From Pocillopora verrucosa (taxonomy: Eukaryota > Cnidaria > Anthozoa > Scleractinia > Pocilloporidae): DNA of 64,000 nt. The position numbers and the translations under genes were made by a program. The notes beneath the pieces were generated by a model. That model saw only the letters and a program-made list of their open reading frames with translations. It did not search any database and was not told where the DNA came from. Shown piece by piece: positions 23,040 through 34,983 of this stretch. The stretch's first letter is position 1. Each line of letters starts with the position of its first letter. The stretch spans positions 16,027,131 to 16,091,130 of the forward strand of contig NC_089324.1 in the NCBI RefSeq assembly GCF_036669915.1. Direction: 5' to 3'.

Positions 23040-24413
23040 GTGAAAGTCAAGGATAAGACTTGTTTGTCAGTCTAAGGTGTTTCAGGTTAAATTTGGCGTA
23101 CTTGTGGATAAAGACTCGATAACAAAAATTGTTAAAGGTTTTGAGGAAGTAATAATCCAGCAAACTCTTTGTGGAAATTGTCTTTGCCAAGCTTTTATAC
23201 CAAGGTAAATAGCACATAATTTCTTGATCATTTTTGTCTATTGAAGAAACAAATTTTTACGATATTGAAAGTCACACCACAATACACTACTACAATAGAA
23301 ATTGAAGAAAGTAAAAGCGACTTGAAAAACTGAAAACAGGAGGCTAGGAACAGGTGGCACTACTTAAATGGAAACACTTTGAACGGCTAAGGCGCGTTAT
23401 GTTATCCAGTTTGATAGGAATTTCGAAAGGATAATGTATGTGAAAGCTTTTCTTCTCACAAGGGATCCTCTCAAAGAACAAGATGAAATTTCAAAGCTGG
23501 GATTGTCGTTTGCAGTTTTCAACGTTTTTCATTATTAAGATTGTTCATCGTTGATCCACTAACAACTGCTTCAAAGAAAAAAAAAATCGTGTTATAACAA
23601 ATGACAGTTGAATAAGGCCGGGTACCGAATGGCTAATGAAGGACTAACATACAACAGGTCTTGATTGTTAAGTGAACGCATATCGATTACGTTTCGTAAA
23701 ACCAAATCTAAAGAATTCACATATATGTGGGGGGTCGAATGAAAATTTAATTAATTACAGGCCTAAATTTTTTTTTTTTTTTCAGGCCTTATTTTCACTA
23801 CTGCGCAAGTAGTGTTCATTACTGCGAAGATCGCTTTCATATTCACGTCTTTATCCGCATATTTCACACACATGATTTTCATATATTCACAGTCATTTGA
23901 AAATTCAATTAGTAGTCAACTTCTATCGCATTGCCCGAGGGCTCCTTTCGTCATTAGAAACCATCAGGTGCTTAAATTTCCTTGAAAATAATTCGTTTTC
24001 TTTTACCGACAAACCATAACCCATTCCTTTTCTTTGACCAATCTTACCTAAAACTGTAAAGTTGCAAATTTTCCGAATGGAACATAATTTAGGCACCTGT
24101 AAAGACACGTTAGTAAGAAAACTCGAAATTAGGAACACTGATCCATAAAAATGTTTCACGACATAAATACTTAAACAAGAGCAGAAGTGAAACCTAAACA
24201 CTGTGCTCGTTATTGCAATGAGTGATTTAGTGACAGTTAACAAATTATTAAATGGATTTTCATGACGGAGAAAATTGGATTGAGTGAAAATTGTGTCGAT
24301 ATTGGTACCTTGCGCACAGGCAACTTTAACAACAAGTTAACATAATTTACGCTGTTCTAAGAAATTTTTTTCAAGAGTTTAAGGGGATAGAAGCTGATTT
24401 TTCGTCCATAGAG

Positions 24414-27400
24414 ATGTTCTTAACAGTCGTTTTAGCGACCAGCATCCTATCTTCTGAAATGGTTGCCAGTGGAAATATTCGCTCTAACACGATGTACAAG
24501 AAGACCCTTAGCAACAAAGATGCTTTGTGTAATGACGGAACAACAGCAATTTATTATATGGATGTTCAGGAGCCATCACAGTGGATTATATTTTTGGAGA
24601 GCGGAGCGTATTGTCTCACAAAGGCTCAATGTCATGCACGATTTGGGAGCGAGTTAACGAACGCTCTAATGACATCCAAGTACATGCCAAGCACAATCAG
24701 TGGGAAGGACTTGCTCTCAACAACTCGAAACGAGAATAAGTTATTCTACAATTATTCACGTGTTTTGATACCGTATTGCAGCAGCGATGCATGGCTGGGA
24801 ACACAAAACAGAGCATCAAGCAGTGTGGAACAGTTTGTTTTCAGCGGTAAAATCATTTTTCAAAGCGCTATTTATGAGCTGCTCGACCAAGGTTTGAGCC
24901 GAGCGCGTGAGGTTGTTTTAGTTGGGAGCAGCGCGGGAGGGGTGGGTGCGATCAACCACGTACAATGGTTACAAGACCTTATGTCATCCAGGAATTTAAA
25001 TGTTAGCATTTCAGTGATCATAGACGGTGGATGGTTTTTGAATTTCCGAGAGAGCATCACATCAAAGGTTGCTAAGGAATTCTACATCATCGGTAAGCCG
25101 TTATCAAGCGCATGTGCAGATACTACTCATGGGTATCCGTGCTGTTTGTCAGCTTCATGTATGCTTAAACGGGGATACTACCCATCAAACGTGCCAACGC
25201 TATTTGTGTTCAGCATGTATGATATTTATATCATTGGAGACATTGTCGCCCGTTTGTCGAAAAGAGTTTCCGTCGCAGATAACGGTGTGACAGATCTGAT
25301 AACTCTGATCGAGTCATATGGGGGTGCCATGAACCAATCTTTGTTTGCAATTGAACCCAGATCTTCAAATCTTAGTTACTTTGTGCCCGCGTGTTTTCAG
25401 CACACTTTCTTTGGCATGTCAAGTTTAAGAGATGAAGGAGAAGCGCTTCACTACAGTAGAATGTTCAACCAGGGAAATGCTTTTTTCCGGTGAGTTGTCA
25501 GAATTCTTTCATTCTCTCGTTCATTAAGTTTTTTTTTTTTTTCTATTTCTTTTGGTCGTGCAATCACTATACTTCGTGCTTTCGTTTGTGTCTCTGTTTA
25601 TTCGGTTTTTGTTGTTCCCTCGTTCCTTCGTTGGTTGATCATTTTTTTGTTCATGTCTTCGTTATTTGTTTGTTCTTTTGTTACTTAATGCTTTCGTTCC
25701 TTGTTCGTTCGTTCGTTTATTCGTTCGCCTTTTCGTTTGTTCGTTCGTTCGTTCGTTAGTTCATTCGCTCGTCAACTCATTCATTCGTTCCTTCATTCGT
25801 TCCTTCATTCGTTTGTCTACGCGTTCGTTCCTTCGTTAGTTCGTTTGTTCGTTCGTTTGTTCGTGCGTTCGCTCCTTCGTCCGGTAGTTTATTCGTTCGT
25901 TCGTTCATTCGTTTGTTCGTGCGTTCGTTCACTCGTTAGTTCGTTCCTTTTTTTCGTTGAAATAGTTGGTAGAATTAATTTTTTGATTACAATAATTTAC
26001 TTCTTCCTGAAAAATTTCTCCAGCTTGTCCAAAGTAACCGGAAGTTGGTTGCGTACAACAATAGGACGTGGAAACGAAATCATTAGTTTGCAGTCTACTC
26101 TTCAAAAATGGTTTGAGAAACGTCATCAATCTGTGAGAGTGACTGACACCTGTCTTGGACCAATGTGCAATCCCACGTGCTCGGAGTCACTTAAATTTGT
26201 GGACACCGCTGTGGACTGGGGAGAGGTGCTCAATTGGGTTATTCTATTCTTGTCCCTGGTACCCACTGGTGTTTGTGTAGCGGTTAAGATCTGTTTTATG
26301 GTCCAGTTACTTCTCTTGGCACGAAATAAAAAGCGATATCTTGGAGACCATAAGGAGTCACAGCAGGTAAAATTGTACTAGCAATAAGTTTATATTGCAA
26401 GTAGGGATCTACTCCCATTGACGAGGATAGAATATTCTGGTCGAGCGATGCGGATGCAACTCGGCTTTTTCTTGATGATTTGCTTGAGAGCGCTAAATAG
26501 CTCAAGTATTATGCTAACTTCCACTTTTGTACAATTCCGTCAGAATCGCTCTGTGTCGTCCGCTTTCAAACGCATTCGTTTGAAATCAGACGCTTTCGTC
26601 AGATTTCGGACAGTTTTATCCTATATTGGTCCGGTTGCACCCGATTTCAAACATTTTCGGACGGCTCTGTTTGATTTCAGACACGTGTGTCCGAATAAGG
26701 GCGGTTTCATTCGATTTTGGCCTGTTCTGTCAGATTGCGGACACGTCCGCCCCGTATCGGGTGGTTTCGTTTTCGGACAGATCCGCCTGATTTCGGATGT
26801 TTCCGTTTATAGGTGACTTGTACCCATACATGCCATACATTTCGAGCCATAGCCCTTGGTCAGAGAGAATGGCTATGACGAAGGACTAAGGCTCGAAACG
26901 TCAGCTTTGGAACTCTTTACGGTGGCCAGTTTACATCATCAACTCAGTTGATAAAATCAAATTATCATACTATATGATATTTGTCGTCATTTTTATTGGG
27001 ATTAAACATGTTGACTATTTTTATCTTTTTCATTTGTTTAAGGTGTCCGGTTATGGCGAGGCAATAACACTCTTACTGTACTCGTCCTCACAAGTTTCTA
27101 ATCATTCCCCAAGTTTCGAAAATCTGGAACCAGAAGATTTCAAAGAACGATCAATGAAGGAGGAGGACACTTTCTCTAATAATACAATATTTTACCGAAC
27201 AGCGCAATATCTACGTTTATTATTTCTCCAAAATCACGGGAACGAACAGTTTAAAAGCAATGCGATTTGCAAAGACGTTAAATGCTCGGAAAATAAAGAA
27301 AATAGCGGTTTTTCTCGTTCAACTATCAGGAATGATCCAGAAAGAAGGACAGACGGAAAGAAAGATTCCTGTATGTTGAGGATCAAGAACGCCACATTGA

Positions 27401-30400
27401 GCTTCAAACAAGGTGAATTTATTGCAATAGTGGGAAAGCATGGAGCTGGTAAAACAAAACTACTGAGTCTTTTGAGTGGAAAATTAAAGTGTGGATGTAA
27501 GCAGGTAAAACACAACTTTCTTCTTAAAATACCAGGAGTATTATCCCGTTTTGAAGATAATTCGAAAAAAGTCAACAAGTATCGGTTAAGTCCGCGGACA
27601 ACAATTAGATTTTCGCTGCTTCGCTGCTAACCGAAAAAGAAGCCAAAATAATCAGTTGCCTTTAAGCTTTTTTCTATCTTAGCATCCTTACCTTCGATTA
27701 GTCAGGTTTTCTGACACTCGCCTCTTCGAAGGCTCGAAATCTATCACACCTGCAATTTATTTAAAACTAAATTTTTGAAATAAGAGTTCAAGTCAGATAC
27801 CCTTAACACAATCTTTAGTTATCGTCCATGACAATTGCTCTGACGACTAAGTTCGAAGAGCACTTGCGCCAAAACTGGTGCTCAGACCCTTTTTCCATGT
27901 CTTCATCCGCCATTTGTAATTTTTACGCGGATTACCGCTGTACTCTTGGTCCCAGACTCTGGCTCTCCGTAGCTGGTATTGGTAACATCCCGTCAAAAGT
28001 CACTAATCGCCATTCCTTCATTTTACAGAAACATCTCAATATGCAAGGTAGCGCACAAAAGGAAGCTCGAAATAGTTATATTTTTCTCAATCAATTTAAG
28101 ATGCCTTATTATGGAGAGGTTACGGTTAGACAGTATTTAATTCTAACCGCTTTGATGCGAATGTCCAGAAAAACGAAAACTGTGGTCAAGTTGGAAAGAG
28201 TGGACCAGGTGATGTCCGAGGTATGTGTGATTAAAAAAAAGAGATGGCCGAAAAAAATGTTTAAACAAATATTGACTAAAGCATGAGTAAAGAAATTAGG
28301 AGACTTTTCAAACAAAAACGAAACGAGGAGGGTCGAAAGATTGTGCTTGTGGATAAATTTTGTCTGCAACCCGTGACCTTTATTAGGATGAAACGGTGTT
28401 TAGGAAGAGAGCGAGATATTAACGGCGTATTTTTATTATTCTCGCAGATGAGACTAAATTCTTTAGCAGAGGAAACGTTTGATGGGTCGAGTAAAGAGAA
28501 CCTTACCGATTTACAGGTTTGTTTGTATTTTAAAGCACATATCTACCGAGCGTCGTTAAAAAACCTCAAGCAATCAAAACAGCCGATCAGAGTGCTGGAA
28601 AATACCACAGAAAGCCAATGATAACTTAAAGAAACAAAAAAAAGATGACAGCCTGAAGCGCGGGTTAAGGAAAGTTACAATAAGTTATAGTGTTGCATCT
28701 GATTGGTTGAGAAAGCAGTTCATGTATCAGGCGTTGACCAATCACAATGCAAAGCAGAGTAAAACCAATGACTCCTCCCTTCCCCCCTCTAAAAGAGGAT
28801 GGCTCTATCCGTCTAAGATAATTTTTTCCCTTTGCTTTGGTGCTTTTTTTCTGTTTGTTTGTTTGTTTTTTTTTCTCGTTAATCTAATCTCTTCCTCGAT
28901 TTTTTCCAGAAGCGCTGTATGTGCCTGGCAAATCAGCTCATTACCAGACCTCGAGTCATATTCTTAGATGAACCTATTACAGGTAGAGTAAAGACTGGGT
29001 ATGACATAGGATATAAGTTAGCTCTAGAGCTCACCAAGGATGAGATATATCTCGAGCAGCACTGTTATAAATCAGTATCATTCATTGCTGAAATTTTCAC
29101 ATTTTTAGGTCTGGACTCTGCCTCTTCCATAGAAATGCTGAACATTCTAAAACACCTTTGTAACAATGGACACCTAGTAATAATGACCATGCAGACTCTA
29201 CCTGGTAAAACAGCCCTGATGTTCAATCAACTGGTTTTAGTTGCTGATGAACAGGTAAGCAAGGACCCCAATCCCCTCCCCCACGGAATTTTTCGAAACA
29301 ACGTCATCACTATGAAGTTTCTCGTTTATCCAACCATGACAGTATTTTAAATGGCATGGGACCTCCCATTAAGCTTCTATGACAGTCAGACGTTAACTGT
29401 GTTCTTAATTTTGACCCGCCAGGTTATATATTGTGGTGACCCTGCAGGACTCTCAGATTGCTACGATCGCGTGTCACAAGATAAAAGAGGATTAGAGGGT
29501 AATACAATCTTCGATATGTCTTAGGATTCGCGCGTTTTGTATTCTAGTGTAACTTAATCTTCAAACGATTTTCTTTACCTGCAATCACGTAATATTTTGG
29601 ATGCCTTTTTGCTGAGGAATTCCGTTGACGTATTTATTTTCCCTTTTGATCTATTTCCGCCATTTGGAAGACATTATTTCAGATATTCTGCGAAATGAGA
29701 AGATGATAGAGGCTACTTTGTTACAAAATCAGCCTGAAAAGTGGAGAGAGGACGACTTCCGCTCAAAAAACGCAAATAAGAATCTCTTGTCATCTTCGTC
29801 TGAAAGGTATGTCTGGAACAAACATTAATCATTAACCCTTTCACCCTAACATCAGTATGCGCATTCTCTATGCTGTTCTCTATACATTTCATGAGGTGCT
29901 GATGGGAAGAAATTGTTTAACAATCAAGAGTTTCTTGAGTCGGTGATATTTTCTTTCATCCTTGTGACCATAACGTTTGATTTAGGGGTGATATTGTACT
30001 GAAAATTAGATGCTAATCATTCTTAGAGGTCAAAGGCTTTAAACAACATTGTATTTGACTCTGGTCAATAAATTAGTGAAGGCTGATTCTTTGTTTCGCT
30101 TCATATACTATTAACAAATTGTCCTTGTTTTTAGTCCAGAAGATGGTGGATTCCTTACCAGGCTTTTTGTGATAGACTACAGAGCCTCGTTATCGAATAC
30201 TTTTGGACAGACAGTGTACCTGCCAATCATGTTCCTCGTATTTGGAGTGACAGCTGGAATAGTTTATTGGCAAGCAGAGACGCCGTTACAAATAATGACC
30301 GCCTACTGCGGTTCGTCTATTCCCAGTCTCTTATTCATGGGCTCGGTTCTTCACAAGCGAATCAACAAGAATTTGGAAGTGAGTGGAAAAAGAATTTTTT

Positions 30401-32506
30401 TTATTGCAGTATCCAGCTTTATTTCAAAACTATGGCGTTTTTTAATTGAGTATCACCAGACAGAACCAAAGTAATATCCAGAGCGAAAATATACGTCATA
30501 GAATTTCCTCGTAAGGCGATGTCAAGCGCGGGAAAACACAGCTGAGCGACCGAGCCTTGATTGCTCGTAGATATACACCCTTCGCTCTGATGAAGGGCTA
30601 AAGCTGGAAACGTCAGCTCTGGAACTCTTTACGGTGGCCAATTTACGTTAAGAGTTTAAAGCGCAAAGCGCCACGCAGAAAAACCAGTATATTCCCATAT
30701 GTCCTTCCACGCTTTTAAAAAACGAAAACTGTTTCCCTTACAGCATGAAAGATGTCCTTTTTACCTCAGAATGGTCTGCAGAACTAAAGGAATGTATTTG
30801 TTGATGAAATATTTTGGCTGTTTAAGAGAAGCATATATAGTTTTTAGGAAACTATAATCGGCACAGAGCTACTAGCAAGTTTGAATTTGCTCTAAAGAGC
30901 AACTTTTTATTTTCCCTTTTCTCAGATTCGACAAATAGAATCTTCAGAAAACGTCGGTTTCTCATACGAACACGTGATGCAGACATTTCTTAGCACATCC
31001 GCTGCCTATGTCATACCAGTGATCGCATGCTCAGTTTTGACTTACTTCATGGTGTTCACGTCATACAACTGGTGGCGATTCGTCCTAGTGACAATCACGT
31101 CACTGGTGTTGAACCAAACGTGGATTGCAGTTTACATGTTGGCAACTTACATTACACCGAGTAACGCGTGTCACGCAAGCGGCGTCATAGCTGCATTAGG
31201 AGGATTCTCCGGCGGATTCATTGTCACATGGAGTCAGATGCCCATAGGGTGGGTATCGCCGGTTTTATTTATCTGGTGAAGCATTGTTGTTTGACTACCT
31301 TTAAATCGGATTGGTTAGGTTAGCCCCAAGAAGAGGACTTCTTAGGGCTTAAATAGCGAGAAAGAGGTTTTATAAGAAAGGGACATTATGTAAATTCAAG
31401 GTTTTTGACGGGGCCTATTTGAGAGGAATGGATTATTAAAGAACTGAAATTTCGGACGGAGGGCACGTTATCGAGGGGTGCTTATTAATAATCTGTGGTT
31501 GAAAAAAGGGGCATTTAAGATGGGGGGGATTTTAAAGGAGTGAACTTATCAGAGCGTAAAGGTATTCTTGATAAATAATAACTATGTCTCATTCGGTGCT
31601 TTTGTCATTTCAGGTACAACTTATTATTTTACGTCAATCCTCAGTTCTATGGCTACTCTGCGATCACCAAGATCTTGTTAAAGAACGTTCGAATGAAATG
31701 TGAATACGAATCCACACTGAACTGTATCAGTATGGATGGTAATGCTGTGTTGGCCAGATTTGAGTTTGACTCGGTCAATCCCTATGGTTATTTAGTGGTA
31801 AGTCCAGAGTTTTCTTAGACTTACTTGAGTTTTACTTGTTAAGTGGGGGTGTTGTATAACACCAGAATCTGTTCACAGAACACTTTAGTTATAACCATTC
31901 ACCAAAGTGAAGCGGAGGTGGCCAGTGTTGGAAATTTACAAGCTGCGAAGCCGCGTGGTAAATATCCACTGCTAGCTATTGACACCGAGGTGAATAGTTG
32001 TTTTATTATAAACTAAAACAGTGAGATAATATAGCAAAAAACAGATGATTTTAACTCGTTTACTCTTGCAACGATTACAATATTTTTTTTGTTTTTTGGC
32101 ATTTTACAAAATTTTTACACTCTACTTATAATACACTACAGGACTCAGTTACAATAACGATTACAATATTTTCGGGCGCAAATCCTGCGCGAGTAGCTCG
32201 GATGTGAATAGCAAAAGATATTCCGAGTTTGAGTGGCCAATGAGAGCGCACCTTCAACGTTATCCGCTGATCTTGTATTTGACGATTATTCGCCGAAGGC
32301 AAAGTGAATATTGTTGAACAGCCGCAAGTGCTGGCAGGTGTGGACCAAAAGTGCTGGCTAGTCTGCCATTTTACCATTGGTGTTTGTATGGTCAAGAGGA
32401 GTGCAGCTGCTAAATGTAACCTTTTTTCTTTTAGATAATGCTCTGTATCACAGTGTTATCGCTGCTTTTTTCCTGGTTATTGTGTGACTTGAGAACATCT
32501 CGATGA
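24414..32506 (+). CDS. Notum-type carboxylesterase fused to an ABCG-type half transporter
   Basis: Exons 24414-25489, 26024-26366, 27043-27504, 28029-28220, 28448-28516, 28910-28982, 29109-29254, 29423-29498, 29671-29806, 30135-30378, 30926-31248, 31614-31797 and 32435-32506 join with matching phases to 1131 codons. Residues 1-20 look like a signal peptide. Residues about 30-415 match Notum/pectin acetylesterase: nucleophile motif GSSAGG (Ser173), YCSSDAWLG, acid Asp270 in FSMYDIY, His330 in PACFQH, and a Cys-rich end (CLGPMCNPTC). One hydrophobic helix follows (NWVILFLSLVPTGVCVAVKI). Then comes an ABCG nucleotide-binding domain: Walker A GKHGAGKT at 604-611, Q-loop Gln649, Walker B VIFLDEP with Asp734/Glu735, D-loop GLDS. 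The signature is LTDLQ instead of LSGGQ, and the H-loop His is Gln767. The last ~300 residues give about six membrane segments. Predicted layout: esterase outside, NBD inside, then the permease. Notum removes palmitoleate from Wnt; ABCG proteins export lipids and sterols. The substrate here is unknown. Misprediction of two genes as one cannot be excluded without a transcript, but no stop codon and no new start separates them. Confidence 0.8.
25600..25960 (+). repeat. TTCG-type tetranucleotide microsatellite
   Basis: Long imperfect runs of 'ttcgttcgttcg' with TTCA, TTTG and TTAG variants fill the first intron of the esterase-transporter gene. The open frames across it (rich in Ser, Phe, Val and Arg) are by-products of the repeat. 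Confidence 0.85.
26530..26815 (-). repeat. Degenerate minisatellite, array 3
   Basis: Repeated 'gatttcggacagt', 'gatttcagacacgtgtgtcc', 'gattttggcctgttctgtc', 'gatttcggatg': the reverse orientation of the core seen at 14670-14935. It fills much of the second intron of the esterase-transporter gene. Confidence 0.6.
26862..26960 (+). mobile_element. Retroelement tail with degenerate hammerhead-like motif
   Basis: Contains ATGACGAAGGACTAAGGCTC, then GAAACGTCAGCTTTGG, then 'actctttacggtggcca' and 'caactcagttgataaa'. It is nearly the same as 30582-30650, where the CTGATGA box is intact; here the first C of that box is A. I take it as the 3' end of a dead retroelement. Confidence 0.45.
28545..28790 (+). 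repeat. CCAAT-rich dispersed repeat family D, copy 3
   Basis: Shares 'gcatctgattggttgaga', 'gaccaatcacaatgca' and 'aagcgcggg' with the copies at 4700-4983 and 5440-5702. It lies immediately after exon 28448-28516 of the esterase-transporter gene. Confidence 0.5.
29832..30042 (+). repeat. Dispersed repeat family B, copy 3
   Basis: 'aaccctttcaccctaacatc' at the left, 'tgttctctatacatttc' within, 'gatgctaatcattctta' near the right end. Intronic. Confidence 0.7.
30582..30650 (+). ncRNA. Hammerhead-ribozyme-like retroelement tail
   Basis: Order of elements: GCT, CTGATGA (30587-30593), a short imperfect stem (about GGGC/GCTG), GAAA, CGTC, AGC. The bases GCT and AGC can pair as helix I. The ACGT between GAAA and the cleavage triplet GTC is self-complementary, as in minimal-stem-III hammerheads that act as dimers. 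Against it, an extra A follows CTGATGA and helix II is weak. The trailing 'ggaactctttacggtggcca' is shared with 26862-26960. Probably a Penelope-like retroelement remnant; self-cleavage is unproven. Confidence 0.4.
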
Positions 32507-34983
32507 CGTCATCACGAAGTTAACTACGCGTCGAAAAAAAACTGGTGAGAGATGTTTTCTGTTAAGAATGAAAAAATTTCAAGGAAAGAAGTTTTTATTT
32601 CCATTATCATATGGCCCTTAAAACACCGCGCGCGGTTTTATTGGAAAATGTGGTGTAATAGAAAATTCCCTCATGAGGGCCCCACGAGATGGCAGTAGCA
32701 GGTCCTGGGATCGGGAAAAAGACCCATGGCTCCGCATGATGCGAGCTGAAGGAAGAGAGAAAGGAAGACAAGGGGTGGTGATCATAACATTCAATGACAG
32801 AGTTAGGGCAGATCAGCCAGACGGGAAAATACTTGGCTCTCGATCATGACCACAAGCCAAACATTTTTGGCGTTCGGCCCTTCCACCCTTCCACTAACCC
32901 AGCAATAAGTAGTCTTCTTTTTTTTTTTTTTTTTTTTTTTTTTTTAGGTTATTTAAGGCCACTTGAAACCTGTCACGTTATTTTTGTATTAGGCAAAGTT
33001 TCCCATACCATTTTGTGAGCATGAGTTAATCTCATTTTTTAAGTTTTTCTGCATGCCATTGTGCTATCGATATACGCAAAGACTTCATAGTTTGCTGAAC
33101 AATAAAATTTTCTGACCGATCGTACTATCAATTTTTTTACCTCAAACGCAAATGAATTTCATGATTTTTGCATGCTTGCAGTTTGCTGTCTGAACCTTTT
33201 CGGCGATAGATAATGAGGTTTTTTTGTCTCTCGACACAGTCGTCTTTATTACAAAGGACGGTGGTACGAGTTTGCTAAAGCAAACTCTATCTCGATGAGT
33301 TCGTCAAGAAGGCGTTAATTTACTTCCTGAAAACCGACAGTTTTTTCGATTTTGCTCGTGATTAAGTGAAAACATTTGTCACAATTAGGATAAGGCAATT
33401 TTTAAAGTTGATAACAAAGACAAAGAGGTGACGGATTTAAGATAGTGTAGTTTCATTGATGTCGTGCATTATACCTAAGAGAAATAATTTGTAGAGGATC
33501 GAAATGAACTTTTGAAAATGCGTGGATCAGATCGTGTGAGTTTTATCGGCCCAAGTAGATTTCTCAAGGTCATGCCAATCAAGCTCAATATCTAAATGTG
33601 AGACAGTTCAACAATCTCGTTAACCTCAGGGATAACTGAATTAGTATGGTAACCGCAAAGGTCGTTTGAGCAAAAGAGTTTAAAGTCCGCTAATTCACGC
33701 GCAAACGGTTAAGGTAATCTAATTTGAGGACGCGTTTGTTATGTAGTTTGTCACGGTGTCGATTCATGTGAATCGGTTGTAGTGAGTCTATCGATATTTC
33801 TTCAGATAAGAAACAAACGAACAGAGAAGGTTACCGAACTTTTTTTTATTCTACAAACATTTTTTATTCGTGTGTTAATTAGATTTTTAAATTGCTTTTT
33901 GTTATTAATACATGGAGGAAGGATTAGCCAACCAAACGTAGTTTTAACAAAAAGATATCAATTTCCATTGTTATTAATAAACGTATTGTGGATTAACTTA
34001 AAATAGTTATAAAAAAAGATTAATTAACTTTTTCATTTGGTTAGAGAATTTGTACTTTCAGTTTCCGGGTCAGCCGTGCGCACGCATGATAAACAGCATA
34101 GAATCTGATCGAACCAGGGACCATTCGTATTTTTGTAAGAATGCGCTTCAGACTTCCGGTTGGCTCTACACAAAATTCATAAAAGACAGGCCATAGAGAT
34201 GTTATCTTATTTAACCCACGATCTTAAAACTGCTAAGATCAGCGATGTCTAGAACTTCATTCAATAATAATATTATTCATTCAATAAATCAATAAAAGGA
34301 CAAATTTAACGTTAAGTGGATCAGTACTGGGCAGACAGTTAGACGAGTTTTCTCAAGCTCGTAATTGCAATCTGCTCTAATCTTCTCTATTTTTGACCAA
34401 CTTTTTTTTGTGTGCATTTATTGGCGTTTGTCTACTGAAGCTTAAGGTTATTTTAAGCGTTGTCTTAATCAAGGACACGTGATTCTCCGTAACGCAAGTT
34501 ATGATAAATGACTCCTTTCAGCTTTGTCGTTGAATAAAGAAAAGCGGTTGAATTTATTTCGCAAGAACACGGGACAAAAAGAATTCGTGATTTGTCAGGA
34601 AATATCACTGTTAATTACTTCTCAGGAAGTGAATATCACGTGCCCCGACAAGAAAAAGCTACCGCGCATTTTTCATTTATCCCTGCGGTGGGCATGAGAT
34701 CACTGACCTCTTTGTTTAAAAAAACTTAAGTATCCGAATAAGTGTTTGTTGTGAAAGACGATGAGGTTAGCGGTCAATCGAGACTTGTTTATGGTCATTA
34801 GGCAAGGCCATAATTGTGGTAACTAAAAACGTCAACAAGTCCATTTTCTCAAAGCTCGCGTGTTATACGATCCTCTATCGGTGTCAGATGTCCCACACTA
34901 AGGTCAGTGAGTTGTGGTTTGGTACCGCAGACATCATTAACGAATAAAGGCACCCTACGATTTCATGCGGAACAGTTTTCAAA
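32507..34983. other. Gene-free interval between transporter fusion and orphan gene
   Basis: Holds the 3' UTR of the fusion gene, a possible AATAAA at 33101-33106, and a 27-base T-run around 32919-32945. No open frame longer than about 75 codons and no splice-supported exon was found. Any 5' UTR or promoter of the gene at 34984 should lie at its right end, but I see no diagnostic element. Confidence 0.5.

Noticed and set aside
23923..24243. 106-codon minus-strand open frame upstream of the esterase-transporter gene
   Set aside because: Composition is unremarkable, no domain is visible and no matching exon neighbours exist. Length is plausible by chance in AT-rich DNA.
25490..26381. Two long overlapping open frames after the esterase exon, including one of 226 codons
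   Set aside because: The first half is translated TTCG microsatellite. The useful second half belongs to exon 26024-26366 in the frame of the fusion gene, so these are not separate proteins.
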